DNA of 64,000 nt, taken from the NCBI RefSeq assembly GCF_002105155.1, contig NW_019029015.1, positions 310,001-374,000 on the forward strand, written 5' to 3'. Shown here one piece after another: positions 15,697 through 27,049 of the stretch; positions within the stretch are counted from its first letter, which is position 1; each line of letters starts with the position of its first letter. The notes beneath the pieces were generated by a model that was not told the origin of the DNA, did no database searches, and saw only the letters and a list, made by a program, of their open reading frames with translations. The stretch comes from Lobosporangium transversale (taxonomy: Eukaryota; Mortierellomycota; Mortierellomycetes; Mortierellales; Mortierellaceae). A program made the translations under genes and the position numbers.

Positions 15697-16620
15697 GGGA
15701 TGTAGAAACGCTTACAGGAGGCTGCATTAGCTCAAAGACTTGTCCAATTGCATCAACAGAATACGACCTGAGTTCTTATGGTTTGTACCTAAATCAGCAT
15801 TGCTTTGATGATCTTTACTTGTTTTCGTATGTATGGATCAGGAAAAAGAAAAAGAAAACCTAAGCTGCTCACAAGATCTTTTGAGTACCTCTGAAATAGA
15901 AGCTTCTACTCCAACTATAATACGCGCATATGGATCGCAGGAAAGTAGTTGTATTGCCCGATTCGTTTGGTCGGGAATCCATGAAATTGATTCGATGGTA
16001 TTTCACTCGTGATGGGCTTGGTTAACAAGCTAAACAATAAAATAATTGGCTTCCAATCCATTCAGTAGGATAGGATTTATCGTGATTGGCGAAATTACCG
16101 AATAGTGGGAATGATGTCACAACCTTGTTCCTATGACAACCTCAATCTATACTAACCTCACTCACCGTTGTCTTGCGTGTTTGAAAAAAAAAGAGAAAAG
16201 CCCATTGTCTTGTTCCTTTGCCTCAATTGGACGTGATCATACTTTACTTTTTTTTTTTTTTTGTTTTTGGGATCAGAGTCGATGTATATTCATACACGTA
16301 TAGTACTTTTTTTTTTGCGTTTCACCAAATAGGAACTGGTCACCAATGCATTACGTTATCCAAGAAGACAATCTTCGTCGCGACTAAACAAAACTGGTTA
16401 CAGTAGTCAATCGCATGAAACGTAGGACACAAGGATCCTGATGCTTGGTCAACTCCCTCCTTACCCATCTTGTTTTCAGCCTTTTGTTCTTTTGATCTTT
16501 TTTTGTTCATGAACGGCTGTTTCCAATGTCGTTTCTATTTTAGCAAACCTATTCTTTCAAATCCTAATCGATAGACTTCTCCTTTTGTCCCCTTTCTTTT
16601 CAAATTTCGAATGTAGTTTT

Positions 16621-16657
<37 letters not shown>

Positions 16658-17332
16658 GGCAGTTCATATTATCCTTACATACACAAGAAAAAGAAATAAT
16701 TGCTCATGGTCTGCATGCAGGATAGATTGAGGAGGGAGGTAGGGTGGGCGAAGGAGAGGGAGGCTGATAAAAAATAATAATATATATATATAATAGTAAT
16801 AATAATAAAAAGAGATAGAATGGAAGAAACTTTTTCAAACAAGAAACCACAGCAAATATCGTCATTTACTCGCTTTCTTTTCTTTTCTTTGTTTTATTTT
16901 ATTTTTTCAAGGGGACTCAGCAGACGACTGATAATGACATACATCATCGATTTCTATTTTTTATGTTTGGTTTTTTGGTTTTCTGTTGGGGCAATCAAGT
17001 TTTTTGTTTGTTTTTTTTTTTTGTTTGTTTTTTTTTTTTTTTTTTTTTCTTCCTGGACTCTATCTGCCTAGATTCAGAGTAAAAAAAAAAAAAAAAAAAA
17101 AAAAAATTTTTGTTGGTTTACTTTCCAAAGATGAAGAATATTTGATCAACGTTCACGCACAGACAAACCTTGTATTCGAGACAAAATGCATGAATTCGTT
17201 CTTGAAATGCAAAAGAAAAGAAAAAAATATATAAACACAGCTTTAGCCCCGTTGGCTCTCTTTTGGAGAACCAGTTTTGCTCATCTTCTATCTCGATTTC
17301 TTTTAGGAGTCTATCTCGAATGAATGCATTCT

Positions 17333-17366
<34 letters not shown>

Positions 17367-17761
17367 GATTCGTGCTTGTCAATTTCAAAGGGGAAGGGCA
17401 ACAAGACATGCGCATAGCATGAATCAAATTCAAGTTGCAGTTCTGTTTTTATTTATTTTTTTTAAAGAAAAAAAAATGTATTGATGTCAATCAAATACTT
17501 GCGTGGTGCTATACGCCTCACACGTATCAACATTATATATATATATATATGTATTTTTATTATACTTAATTTTTATTTTACGTGGTTTTGTTCAACGCGT
17601 TTTGGGTTTACCGCACATTAAGGTTTGTGCAACAGAGTGTGGCAACCGAGACAATGAAAATCAGAAAAATCAAAAAAAAATAAAAAAAAAAAAGGGGGGG
17701 GGGAAGTGAGGTTCTAGAAGTGTGGGGAATAGTAGCCGAGCTTCTCATAGACAGTCCACCA
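12936..17761. other. 4.8-kb gene-poor region rich in homopolymer runs
   Basis: No gene could be supported on either strand between the kinase start and the end of psf2. The region carries many A- or T-runs of 15-35 bp (for example near 13100, 13215, 13365, 13750, 13890, 15135, 15667, 16625, 17030, 17080 and 17340), short AAAAT and TA repeats, and a diverged three-copy repeat at 13.55-13.97 kb described separately. Predicted peptides here are artefacts of the runs. It may include the long 5' leader of the kinase gene. Confidence 0.55.
13556..13965. repeat. Three diverged copies of a short repeat module separated by A-runs
   Basis: Three related segments share the order ATCATTTCT-GAACAA-CTGGTAAT: at about 13560-13590 (partial, TGAACAATGCTGGTAATT), 13785-13817 (TGAACAATACTGGTAATT) and 13930-13960 (CGAACAAATCTGGTAATC). 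Copies 2 and 3 also share CTGATCATTTCT just upstream and each is preceded by an A-run of about 25 bases. Spacing is about 236 and 142 bp. Function unknown. Confidence 0.65.
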
Positions 17762-18881
17762 TCAAAACCCAGGACCACCAGAATCCGCCAGATATGAACT
17801 AGAAGTTGGTTCATAGAAGTTGTCTGGATTGTTATTGCCGATTGGTTTCAATTTCTGTATCTCATGGAATGCTCTGGTGAAGAAAGGACGAATCTCGTTG
17901 ATCTCCATTAGTCCAATGTTATCCATCTAATAATAATGATAACAACTTTTAGTTAGCTATATCTTTCCAATTCACCCTTTTTTTTTTTCATCCTTTATCA
18001 ATTTCCTCTCACCTGCAAATATGTTGATCCCAATGCTGCAACACCTTGTCGTGCTTTGCTCTGTCTGGTTTCTCGAAGATCTTTTATTAACGTTCTGACA
18101 GCGTCTGCTGATGGGATATCGTCACACGCACTTTACAAAAAAAAAAATAAAATAAAATAAAAAAAATTTTTTTAGGGGGACTAAAAGTTGAATGATGCGG
18201 AGGAAATCTTTTCCTTCTTTTAGTAACTTCCTCTATTTCCTTTACTCACTTTTCAAGAAGCAACTGTGCAATCTCCATGTAATGATATGGTAATGTACTA
18301 AACAGTTCCTCTTCTTGTTCTTCCTTTAACGTGCGCTGTAATGATTCTTGTCAATCACACCCCCCCCGAATTTTACAAAGAAAAGATTCGTTTAATAAGA
18401 AAACACTTTGTATAATAAATTCATTCTCGGACGGATAACAACAAAAAAAAAAAAAAAAAAAAAAAGTTTTTGTATAATATAACATCTGGTTTTTTTTTTT
18501 TTTTTTTTTATAGCATACCAACTGTCATCCATTTTGGGACCATAATGTTGCATTTCTGTTTCTTCTTGAGTGTTATTGCCATCCAGAGCGGGACTTTATT
18601 CAACTGTAAGGGCTTTAATGACGGTACTGAACCCTATCCTCGTTGGGATCATTAGAAGAAGAAAAAAAAAAAAATTGTCAAGTTTCTAAGGATCATTTGG
18701 TGGTGACTTTATCTTGATCGCAAACAGACAAAAAAAAAACTCTTTTTTTCATTATTACCGCAAGAAATTCTAAATCCTGTTTTGTGTCAATTGAAGCTGC
18801 AATCTCAATCATCTCATTCTCTGCCAAGAATTCAATCTCTAGAGGCGTCAATCCATTTTTAAGGTGTCGCGGCAAAGCCAT
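17762..18881 (-). CDS. psf2: DNA replication complex GINS protein Psf2
   Basis: Subunit of the heterotetrameric GINS complex, which with Cdc45 and Mcm2-7 forms the replicative CMG helicase. Five exons (minus): 18881-18759, 18633-18519, 18346-18250, 18130-18013 and 17926-17762 give 205 residues, the usual family length. Family landmarks: N-terminal MALPRHLKNGLTPLEIEFLA, then KPLQLNKVPLWMAITLKKK (Psf2 has a VPLWLA-type motif here), CNIMVPKWM, LPYHYMEIAQLLLE, and the helix DAVRTLIKDLRETRQSKARQ. Acceptors were chosen by phase: TAG|GGT at 18634 and AAG|AAT at 18347 are the only ones that preserve these motifs. The introns carry long A/T runs. The C-terminal tail (NNPDNFYEPTSS) is not conserved. 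The gene is intact. Confidence 0.93.
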
Positions 18882-19199
18882 TGTAAAAAAAAAAAAAAAA
18901 AAAAAAAAAGAAATAATAATATATAACAACAATAATAAAAATGATATTTAAAAACAAAGGCTCCTCCTCGTATACATATATTTATACTGATGAAGAAAAG
19001 TAGGCAAAAACGTGTTGAAGGAGTTCTTTTTTGGCGGCAAATAATTAAGCTTCTTAGCTGTGGCTTCTGATTCTCCGTTTTTCACAACATCATTCGCGCC
19101 TTGCTAACAAACGCGTAGTGAGTTTACTTTATGCATGTTCCTTAAAACAAATGCAACAAGTCATCCAATATACTTTAACAGTCATAATCCAGGACTCCC

Positions 19200-19240
<41 letters not shown>

Positions 19241-19276
19241 TTATTTTGTTAAAACAAGCGCAAAGAGGCGACTATT
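18882..19276. other. Spacer between uS3 gene end and psf2 start
   Basis: Holds an A-run directly upstream of the psf2 start (18883-18909) and a T-run at 19206-19235 just downstream of the uS3 stop. It must contain the psf2 promoter and the uS3 3' UTR; no gene is seen. Confidence 0.55.
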
Positions 19277-20531
19277 TTAAGCCTCAACGGGGGCGACAGG
19301 GGCGGCAGGGATAGCCTCCTCACGGGACTCAGAGACGGGGGCAAGGATAGGGGCCTCCTCCTTGGGCTCCATGATAGTGACCATGTCGGGAAGAGGGGTC
19401 TTGGGACCCATCTTGCCCTGAGGATCCCAAGGCAACATAATCTTGACCTTGACACCCAAAACTCCCTGGCGCAAGAGGACGTGACGAACTGCAGTGTCGA
19501 CAAAGTCCTTGGTAGGCTGACCAGAGTGGATCATGAATCCGTCAACGAACTTCATGGCCTTGGCACGGGCACCACGGAGCTTACCGGAAACAACAACCTC
19601 GCAACCCTTGGCACCAGACTCCATAATGTAGCGGACAACACCATAGCAAGCACGGCGGACAGCAACGCCGTTGAGAAGCTTGTATTTGAGGGACTCGCAC
19701 TGGGCAATAGCGCAGAGACCACGGAAAGAGACCTTCTCAGCGTACAACTCGACGGTGTTCTCGGGGAACTTGAAACGCTTCTGGACCAAAGAGGTCAACT
19801 CACGAATGCGGCGGCCCTGGAAACCAAGAATCTCCTGAGTCTGAGTAGCACGGATAATGATCTCAGTACGGGCGGGGGTGACGCGGACCTCAACGCCGGA
19901 GTAACCCTCGGCAGCGAGCTCACGCTGGAAGAACTCGTTCAACTCGGCGTAGAAAACACCATCGGCAATGAACTATTGGGAAAGACGCCCCCAGTAACAA
20001 CAATGATAATGACAATAATAATATGCAACAATAAGGTAAGTAAATGTTTTCAAAGATCCTTGTTCGTACTTGTCCATTGATGAAGCTACAAGCTACAGAG
20101 CTTTCCATGTATATATCCCGCTACAAAAATGTTATTGTGTCGTGAATGCTCAATTGATAACATTGGAAACTGATGAGGTTGAATTAAACATTGAATGGAT
20201 CAAGATGTTGTATTAATCTCGATATTGGTTGAAAAAAAATCAATTGAAACAGTTCACTCGGCAATGTCTCCTGTTTAAAAAACTCCCTTTGTTTGTCACT
20301 GCCATTGATCTGTACCAGCATCTTAGATCTGACATGAAAATTAATCATGAATCATGCTCCAATGCTCCCAAGTCGAGGATGTCAAGAATGCATCATAGGT
20401 CCTGTCTTTCCTTGTGGTTGTCGCGTATTTCTAGCACTTTAGTGCCTCCGTGCTACTGTAAGTGGCCATGAAAGGTAGGCAAGACCAAGAGCACTTGCCT
20501 TTCTCTTCTTGCTAATCTGAGCGGAGGCCAT
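19277..20531 (-). CDS. rps3: 40S ribosomal protein S3 (uS3)
   Basis: Small-subunit protein at the mRNA entry channel. Exon 1 is 20531-20499 ([11 protein letters not shown]), exon 2 is 19972-19277; together 242 residues. The KH domain ([19 protein letters not shown]) and the C-terminal S3 domain ([20 protein letters not shown], then [15 protein letters not shown]) are complete; the tail is the usual acidic/Ala-Pro extension. The N-terminal KKRK must join [11 protein letters not shown], as in other eukaryotes. The only junction that does this in frame is AAG|GCAAGT at 20498 with the acceptor at 19973, so the 526-bp intron has a GC donor. No GT in the area gives the right phase. Codon use is GC-biased at third positions, as expected for a highly expressed gene. 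The intron is long for this window and its content is unassigned. Confidence 0.96.
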
Positions 20532-20748
20532 GTTGATCAAGTTTTAAAATGTAGAGGAAAGAGGAAGATTTTTATCTTGCAAGCTTATCTTGTTTATTTA
20601 TCTACACTCCGTCCCATCTGGCTCAATCCACTCAAAAAATTTTCGGATTCAAATGTGGCTTGGTTTCCTTTTTTATTCTCCTAGGCTTTACTAACAGCTC
20701 TCCTCTCCCACTCTTTCACGTCTGGCTTCTGTCGGTATGATATATATT

Positions 20749-22323
20749 TTATTGTGCTGCAGCAAGAGCCTTCTGTGAGAAGAACTTGACATCGTTATCT
20801 TTATCTTCGCTTAATTTCAGCAAGGAAGGCTTGAGTTGTTGATCAACTAGCGGTTTCGTATCAGGGTTCTTCAAGAGAACAGGAATCAATGCTTCTATCG
20901 ACTTTGCAACATTAAATCGGATGTTTGGAATAGGGTCTGAGACCAAGTTGGTAACAGTAGGCAAAATATAGTCCCGGATAACCTCAGGTGTCACTACAGG
21001 CGCCATGGCCTATACATTTAAGCAACAAGAAAACAATGATTAGTGGGATCACGATATTTCATGGGATAGTACACAACACAAACAGCAAGCTATTTTTTTT
21101 TCTTTGTCAAGTCATGCATACCGTGATGGCAAAAATAGTTGTCATTCTATACAGATAGTTGGGGTGGTTTCCCATGGCCAAGACCTTGGGGATGATAGTT
21201 TGTTTAGCCCAATCAACACCAAAGACTTCAGTGAGCTTACGCAAGTTGACTGTGGCTGCCTCACGAATCGAAAACACACTGTCACTTAGCCACGACATGC
21301 AAAGAGCACCCAATTTCTCATCAAAGAACTGAACCCCCAATTGGGTTGCTAGCAAAGGGATATAATCGATAATGGCTAAACGGACCCGCCATTGTTTATC
21401 TTCGGCCAACTCAACAATTGCAGGCAGAAGCGACTGTGAAAGAAGCTCGATTCCAATGACTTCATTGACTGTCTCAAGCTTAGAAATGATATTTAGGCGC
21501 ACATCTGGGAACTCATCCTTGAGCAATTGTAAGAAAAGGGGAAGGAGATGCTCTGTTGTTGCCTCCTTGCCAAGAATGGGTGCCAGTCCGCTGATTTGCA
21601 TAGCTAGTGCAGCACGGACATGTTGAGAAGTATCCGTCACCAAATCCTTGACACATGGAAGAATATAGTTCAAGATTGTTTCTTTGTCTATCAACTGCGC
21701 AAAACCTATGGATACCGATATTTGAGTTGCAGGAACAATTTAGTATTTCATGCTACCGAAGAAAGAACATAGCAAACACTCTAGTTAAAGATTATAAAAA
21801 AAAAAAAAAAAAAAAAAAGACGGTTGATCATACCAGGGACTTGTCCTGCAGCAGCTGTGCGAACTTCAGCCTCGTTGTCTTTCAAAAGTCGAACAAACGC
21901 CACGACCAAATCCTCACGAGTAATATCTTCACCGACAGCTTTACTTAACTTTAAAAATCCAGACGAAAGTTCAGTATTAGATTTGAGCCTTTGAGCATGG
22001 GAGTAGAAGAAAACGAGTACAAATATTAAAGGACATTTGTGTATCGAACCTTAACAAAATTATCAGCAATCATGTAACGGACTCTCCATGACCTATCAGC
22101 AACCATTGCTTTGAGTGGCTGCAAGAAGTAGGTCTTTGATTCTTCAGGCGAAAGTTCCTCCGCAATGGCCACAAGGTCAGTCACAGTCAAGAGCCTCACA
22201 GAATCCTGCTCGTCTTGGGCAAGCTTGTTGAAGAATGGAATAATGTCTGAGATAAGGTGCTCTTTACTGACCTTCTTGGCAAACGACTATAAAACACGAT
22301 AAGCATATGCATGTAAATATCCT

Positions 22324-22354
<31 letters not shown>

Positions 22355-23344
22355 CCTTTGCAAAAGCTGTTGATATTAATATTCATCAATAATAACGTGT
22401 CCTTACACCAAGATGCGTTGCAGCAGCTCGGCGAACCATGGGGGTATCATCCATACAGAGCTGGCCAAACGATCTAAGGAATTGCAGAAAATTTTATATT
22501 AGACTGATCAAAATAATCCAAAAATGAAATCTCAATATTGCAAGATCACAAATCCTTTTCTTTTTTCCTAGCGTGATACATACTTGCGCATATCTTCTTG
22601 GGTTGCAGGTGAAGCCAGAGAGTATCCAGCAGCATAGAGACCTGTAGCACTAGTTCGGCTTGTGAACCAATCTCCCATTGAGAGACGCTTGACAAGAGGT
22701 ACATAATGTTGCTCCAACTGCGATTGGTTTAAAACAGGGCAGATTTTGTTCAAGGATTCAACCGCCTAAAAATTGTGAGGGGAGTGAGAGAGGGATTTGA
22801 GTCTGTTTGTAGCAGAACGTGATGAGATACAGACCCCCTCTTCCCCTTGGCTTCGCATCCCTCGCGCCTGTTGCATATATCCATCCCGAAAAGCGCGTCC
22901 ATTCATTAGGGCATCCTCTATGGTTGTTAATCATACCTTGTCGCGAACCATGGTCTCTTCCACGGCGGCCAGATTCTCCAATGGCTGCAAAAGAATATGC
23001 GCATACTGTGCGCCTCCGATATACTCCACAAAGTCACCCAATTCTCCTGCCAATGTCAATAGAACTTCATCCTCGTCATCAATAGATTCTAAAAGCAGGA
23101 ACAATATAACAAAGTCGGTATTAATAACTGCAAACATTGTATAGATTTCAATCACATATTTATCCAACAGGTGGAATAAGATACCATCAAGGAAAGGAAT
23201 CAGCTCATCCCTGGCACGTTGTGGTCCAAGTGCAAGTGCTATGGTGTTGAGTCGTTTGATGGCATTGAGTCTGAGACTGACATCGTCATGTCTGAGCTCA
23301 TCAATCAGGATGGCGATGGGATACAGCTCAACTTCAGGATTCAT
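20749..23344 (-). CDS. Protein phosphatase 2A scaffold (A/PR65) subunit, HEAT-repeat protein
   Basis: Scaffold of the PP2A holoenzyme that holds the catalytic C and variable B subunits (yeast Tpd3, human PPP2R1A). Eight exons (minus): 23344-23185, 23088-22937, 22765-22584, 22473-22407, 22286-22050, 21948-21834, 21705-21122 and 21009-20749 give 585 residues, matching the usual about 589. The protein is HEAT repeats end to end. Recognisable blocks: [20 protein letters not shown] at the N-terminus, [50 protein letters not shown] and [20 protein letters not shown]. The family rule that most repeats contain a W-R-V-R or D-V-R element is visible. All introns are GT-AG with consistent phases and several contain poly-A/T runs. 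The gene is intact; it lies 218 bp downstream of the uS3 promoter in the same orientation. Confidence 0.95.
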
Positions 23345-23954
23345 TTTAACTGAATGTGTTTAGGAAGAAGAAAAGGGGGGGCCAACTTGAGTCCTTGGTA
23401 TTCACGTGAGAACAGGGAGTATCCACACACGATATTTGGTGTGTATCAATGAATGTATTTAGGCAACCAAGAGGAAGAAGTTTTATTTTTTTTGGGTTCA
23501 ACTGAAACACTGCGACCAAGAAATGGAGATTGGATGAATGTAAATTGAGACTCTGGGACTCTGGTGCGACATTGCTTAAAAAAAAAAAAAAAAAAAAGCA
23601 CGATCAAGGGAACGTCACGTTAACCCCTGGTCACCTGCCATGCCAGCACAAAAAGAGTATGGCTCGCCTGCAGTGGAGACTGCTTGAGATTGACTTTTTT
23701 TTGATAAAGTTGCGGACGTGTTATGGAAATTCATGCTTTTCAACATGCCCAGAGTAAGAGCAATAAAAGTAAAGCAGAGCCAAGAAATAATATATAAATG
23801 TATAAAAAGACATATCTCGCTATTGTTCGCAAAAAATTATGTTGTAGCATGATCAAGATCATTTGGGTGGCCATGCCAGCTTTTTAGGATAAATAATGCA
23901 AATGCGGCATGGCCAGGCGCGTGCTGCCATGCCGTCATAACATGGAAAAACGTA
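23345..23954. other. Promoter side of the PP2A-A gene and left flank of the transposon
   Basis: No gene seen. It contains an A-run at about 23578-23597 and several CCATGCC/GGCATGG words between 23630 and 23935, and runs up to the TA dinucleotide at 23953-23954 that abuts the left end of the pogo-like element. Confidence 0.5.
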
Positions 23955-23956
23955 CA

Positions 23957-24122
23957 GTTATATTTCTAGGCCATTGGTTGGCTAAGAGCCTCTCGATTCA
24001 AAAAGATTATTCTAAACTAACCTCTCTATGTCAAACACTACAGAGGGCGGGCAGGTAAGTGGCTGGCAAGTGGGGAACATTGTAACTGAAGGAAGGGATT
24101 GCAATTGAGGGAAGGTGATGGC
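23957..24122 (+). repeat. Left terminal inverted repeat of the pogo-like element, outer tip deleted
   Basis: Contains TTATATTTCTAGG, CATTGGTTGGCTAAGAG, CTAACCTCTCTATGTCAAAC and TTGAGGGAAGGTGATGGC (or one-base variants), all found in reverse complement at 27050-27196. The outermost 49 bp present on the right are missing, the deletion joining CAG directly to TTATATTT. Confidence 0.85.
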
Positions 24123-24193
24123 ATTTTTTCCGTAAAATCGTTTAACGCTCGATTTATGTCTTAACATCTGCTAGAGATTCTCGGCTCGAGGAG

Positions 24194-24654
24194 ATGACAT
24201 CCCTGAATGCCAGTCTGGAAGATTTCCGACCCGACATCATCGCACGGGTAGATGACTTTCCAGTTCTCCTCGTAGAAGTGAAAAAACCTGGAATCAAGGC
24301 TGAGAAACTCTTATCGTTTGATTATCTCAAGCTGCTCTCCATGATGAAGCTATCTTTAAACAAGATGGTCCGGGGTAACATCAATAACCCAGTGGTTGCT
24401 GGTGTGCTTGTCCAAAGTAGGTTGCAGATATATATATATATATATATATATATTACGTATGTACATGTACATTTATATGTTTTATAACATTATAAAGCCA
24501 ATGCGTTTTAGGTGCAGCATTGAGTTTTTACACGATGGAATTGAGGTCCGAGGCGCTATACATCCCGAAGGAAGTTGGTCAGATACTTTTGCCCACCGAT
24601 AGAACAACTTCCACACGGATGTGTGGTGGGCTTGGGATTCTGGAAAACATGCAG
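24194..24654 (+). pseudogene. Fragment of a gene with a PD-(D/E)XK-like nuclease motif
   Basis: Two exons, 24194-24416 and 24512-24654, join in frame through a GT-AG intron containing a TA repeat. The peptide has DIIARVDDFPVLLVEVKKPG: an Asp followed about 14 residues later by E-V-K, the catalytic pattern of the restriction-endonuclease-like fold. Conserved-looking text follows (DYLKLLSMMKLSLNKMV, then SFYTMELRSEALYIPKEVG). The model ends at a good donor (CAG|GTATCC), but no continuing exon was found before the transposase, and the start is uncertain. It lies wholly between the inverted repeats. The family is not one I can name; the nuclease fold is an inference from the motif alone. Confidence 0.5.
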
Positions 24655-25026
24655 GTATCCTTGTCGTCTTCGAGCTTTGATTCACATTGCATTATAACAG
24701 TAGATCTAATGATACATTAGATTAGAACGTTGTCTGGCGGTCAGGGCGGGACTTTAATAAAGGGTTCCCGCCTGGCAACAATAATAAAACTGCCTTCTTG
24801 GCTTCAAGACCACAAAATATCTAATAATTTGCTAGAACTCAATGATAGTCATGAGCCAATAACTATCATCTCGAATTAACCTGATATTAAGTTTGCGCCC
24901 ATATAACTCTTTCATCCATGGAACGGGGCTGCTCAGAGCCATGGCAGCGACTTTGAGGATAATGACGAAAGTCTGAGCAGCACTCATACGAGAAGCCAAA
25001 AGAAGCCTCGCCATCGCCCTGACTAC

Positions 25027-26295
25027 ATGACAAGAATCGTGTTTCTAAGTTGGCTAGAGAGGTTTCAAGAATCAATTGCTACCCAAAATAAAGAGCGAAA
25101 AGTTGCGTTACTTGTTGATAATGCAGGCTGCCATAAGCTTCTGGATGAGGACAGGCGGCGCTTCCCTAACATCAAGGTTATTTTTTTACCAAACAACTCG
25201 ACTTTTGTCACGCAGCCGCTTGATGCAGGAATCATATCTGTTTTTAAGCGATGCTATCAGAGCAATGTAAGAAATCAGACTCTGAGCATGCGTTTGGACC
25301 CTTTCAATGTAGATGGTAGGGAGGTGAATGCCATCTCTAACTATGATGCATGGAAAATCATTGCTGGATCATGGGACGAGGTCAAAAGTATGAGTATCAG
25401 GAACTGCTTTGGCCATGTCCCAATTTTTGGTAGGCGTCAAAAGAATGAGCTCTCAGGCGATGTCGCGCACGATCCAGATGTGCTTTGGGCCCTAGTGTGC
25501 GATAATGAAGTACAGGAAGCCGCAATCAACGATACTGGCAACACGACAACAGACATGGAGCGCAATTGCCTTCTTCTACCAAGTCCTAACCTTTCTGTAC
25601 CAAGTTCTAACATCCCTCTACCAAGTCCAAGCTCCAAGGATCCTTTTGTGTGCACAGCTTACGGGGACCTTAAACGCACTGATCGAGAAGCGAGACTAAG
25701 GAATACGGTTGCATCATTTGCGAGGATCCTTGACGGAACACCCATCATATATCATGCCATCAATGAGTTGCTGGAAGAAGAAGGCTTAGTTACTGAGAGA
25801 CTTCTGTCGTACCTTGCCCCAAGACCAAGCGCCGCCGAAATTATGGATGTAGATTGGCAGGAGTATGATGATGACGATGACGAGGATCACGAAGTATATG
25901 TCAGTGATGCAGAGGAATTGAGCGAATATGTCGCGATATCATAAGCCAGTAGGAGAGGCCCCTATGTCAGTCGTGTCCATATCCAACCCTCAGATGACGG
26001 TTCTTCTATGGATACTGACGGATCTGAAGAGCAAGCAGACTATGACGAGAGGGTCCAGAACATGTCTCCTGGTGCACGGCATGATGTTATGATGCTTGCT
26101 GCAGCAATAGCAAAAGGCAATGCTCGAAAGATCATCCAGTTGCATGCCGACAAATTGTTTCTTTCGGAGATCCCAGATTATGAAGATCCCAGTACCAAGT
26201 ACGATAAGAACCAGTTTTTGGCCGACATCGACAGCGAAGAAATGCACGCAAAGATTATGGGTTTATTTCCAAATATACCCGCATCCCAACGCTGA
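25027..26295 (+). pseudogene. DDE-superfamily (pogo/Tigger, DDE_1) transposase, N-terminally truncated with one in-frame stop
   Basis: The reading frame 25027-25944 carries the C-terminal half of a DDE_1 catalytic core: LLVDNAGCH (second catalytic Asp) and LPNNSTFVTQPLDAGIISVF, whose Asp lies 34 residues further on. The N-terminal helix-turn-helix (CENP-B-like) region and the first catalytic Asp are absent; upstream sequence does not encode them. A TAA at 25942-25944 interrupts the frame just after an acidic stretch, yet the same frame stays open to the next stop at 26295 and has ordinary composition, so the original protein probably ended there. Inactive copy. Confidence 0.8.
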
Positions 26296-26842
26296 GAATT
26301 CTGCATTAATACCATCAACACTGTACTATTTGTTGGGTGAACTTTCTTGAGTACCGATGCTACACTGCATAATGCACATCAATGCACGGTAAATGCTATC
26401 CATAGTGAAAAGTTTTAGAGTTGGTTTTTCACATACCCTGCTCCTCAAAAAAAAAAAAAAAAAAAAAAAAAAGCGAGCAAAACACAAAGCAATAAAGTGA
26501 CAAATTGCCGATTTATTGGATTTTATTATATCAATGATGTGTATTTATCCATTTAGTATCAGCGAGTGAGTCGTGAGCGAACATTAAAGGTAAAGGTCCT
26601 TGTCTGCTATAATAAAACAATAATAATAATAATAGTAATAAAAATCAGAATCGGGAACTGGCAAGATGACTAGAAAATGTCATATCAGCTATTGGCTGAA
26701 AATGTTGGAGTGGTTATTATTATGGCAACTGCGAGCAAAAATGGTAGAGACGACAGTGGAAAGGAACGACTTGCTCCATCTCGAAGCAGACAGAAAACCA
26801 ACTGCAGAGACAGCGCTGGTCACTAACAATCATCACCATGAA

Positions 26843-26900
26843 GATGGTGGGATTTTACCATCGCGAGGATGGTGGGATTTTACCATCGCGAGGATGGTGG
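26843..26900. repeat. 25-bp tandem duplication with internal hairpin
   Basis: Two exact copies of a 25-bp unit (26843-26867 and 26868-26892) and a third partial one. Each unit contains GATGGT and ACCATC separated by eight bases and could form a small hairpin. It lies inside the transposon, near the right inverted repeat. Confidence 0.85.
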
Positions 26901-27049
26901 TTAAGTTCTCTGCCCTAAGGTAGAGAGGTACCAATGCAGCTGCAGCTGTGTCTGTTGCTCGAGAGAGTGGCCGAGATCGTGAATAGAATGGACAAGGACA
27001 AGGAGAAGAGAGACTTGCTTGATGCTATGTGATTGAAAAAAAAGCTTAC

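Noticed and set aside
12936..17761. Many short frames rich in Phe, Lys or Leu
   Set aside because: They come from homopolymer runs and lack splice-consistent continuation.
19481..20080. 199-codon open frame antisense to the uS3 gene
   Set aside because: It mirrors the codon bias of uS3 exon 2 on the other strand and has no protein-like domain.
19973..20498. Box C/D snoRNA in the uS3 intron (TTGATGA near 20077 and CTGA near 20171)
   Set aside because: The candidate boxes are on the strand opposite to the host gene and no terminal stem was seen.
24720..25020. Minus-strand frame (about 60 codons) inside the transposon as part of a gene
   Set aside because: Too short and without recognisable motif; it may be an inverted scrap, but nothing supports expression.
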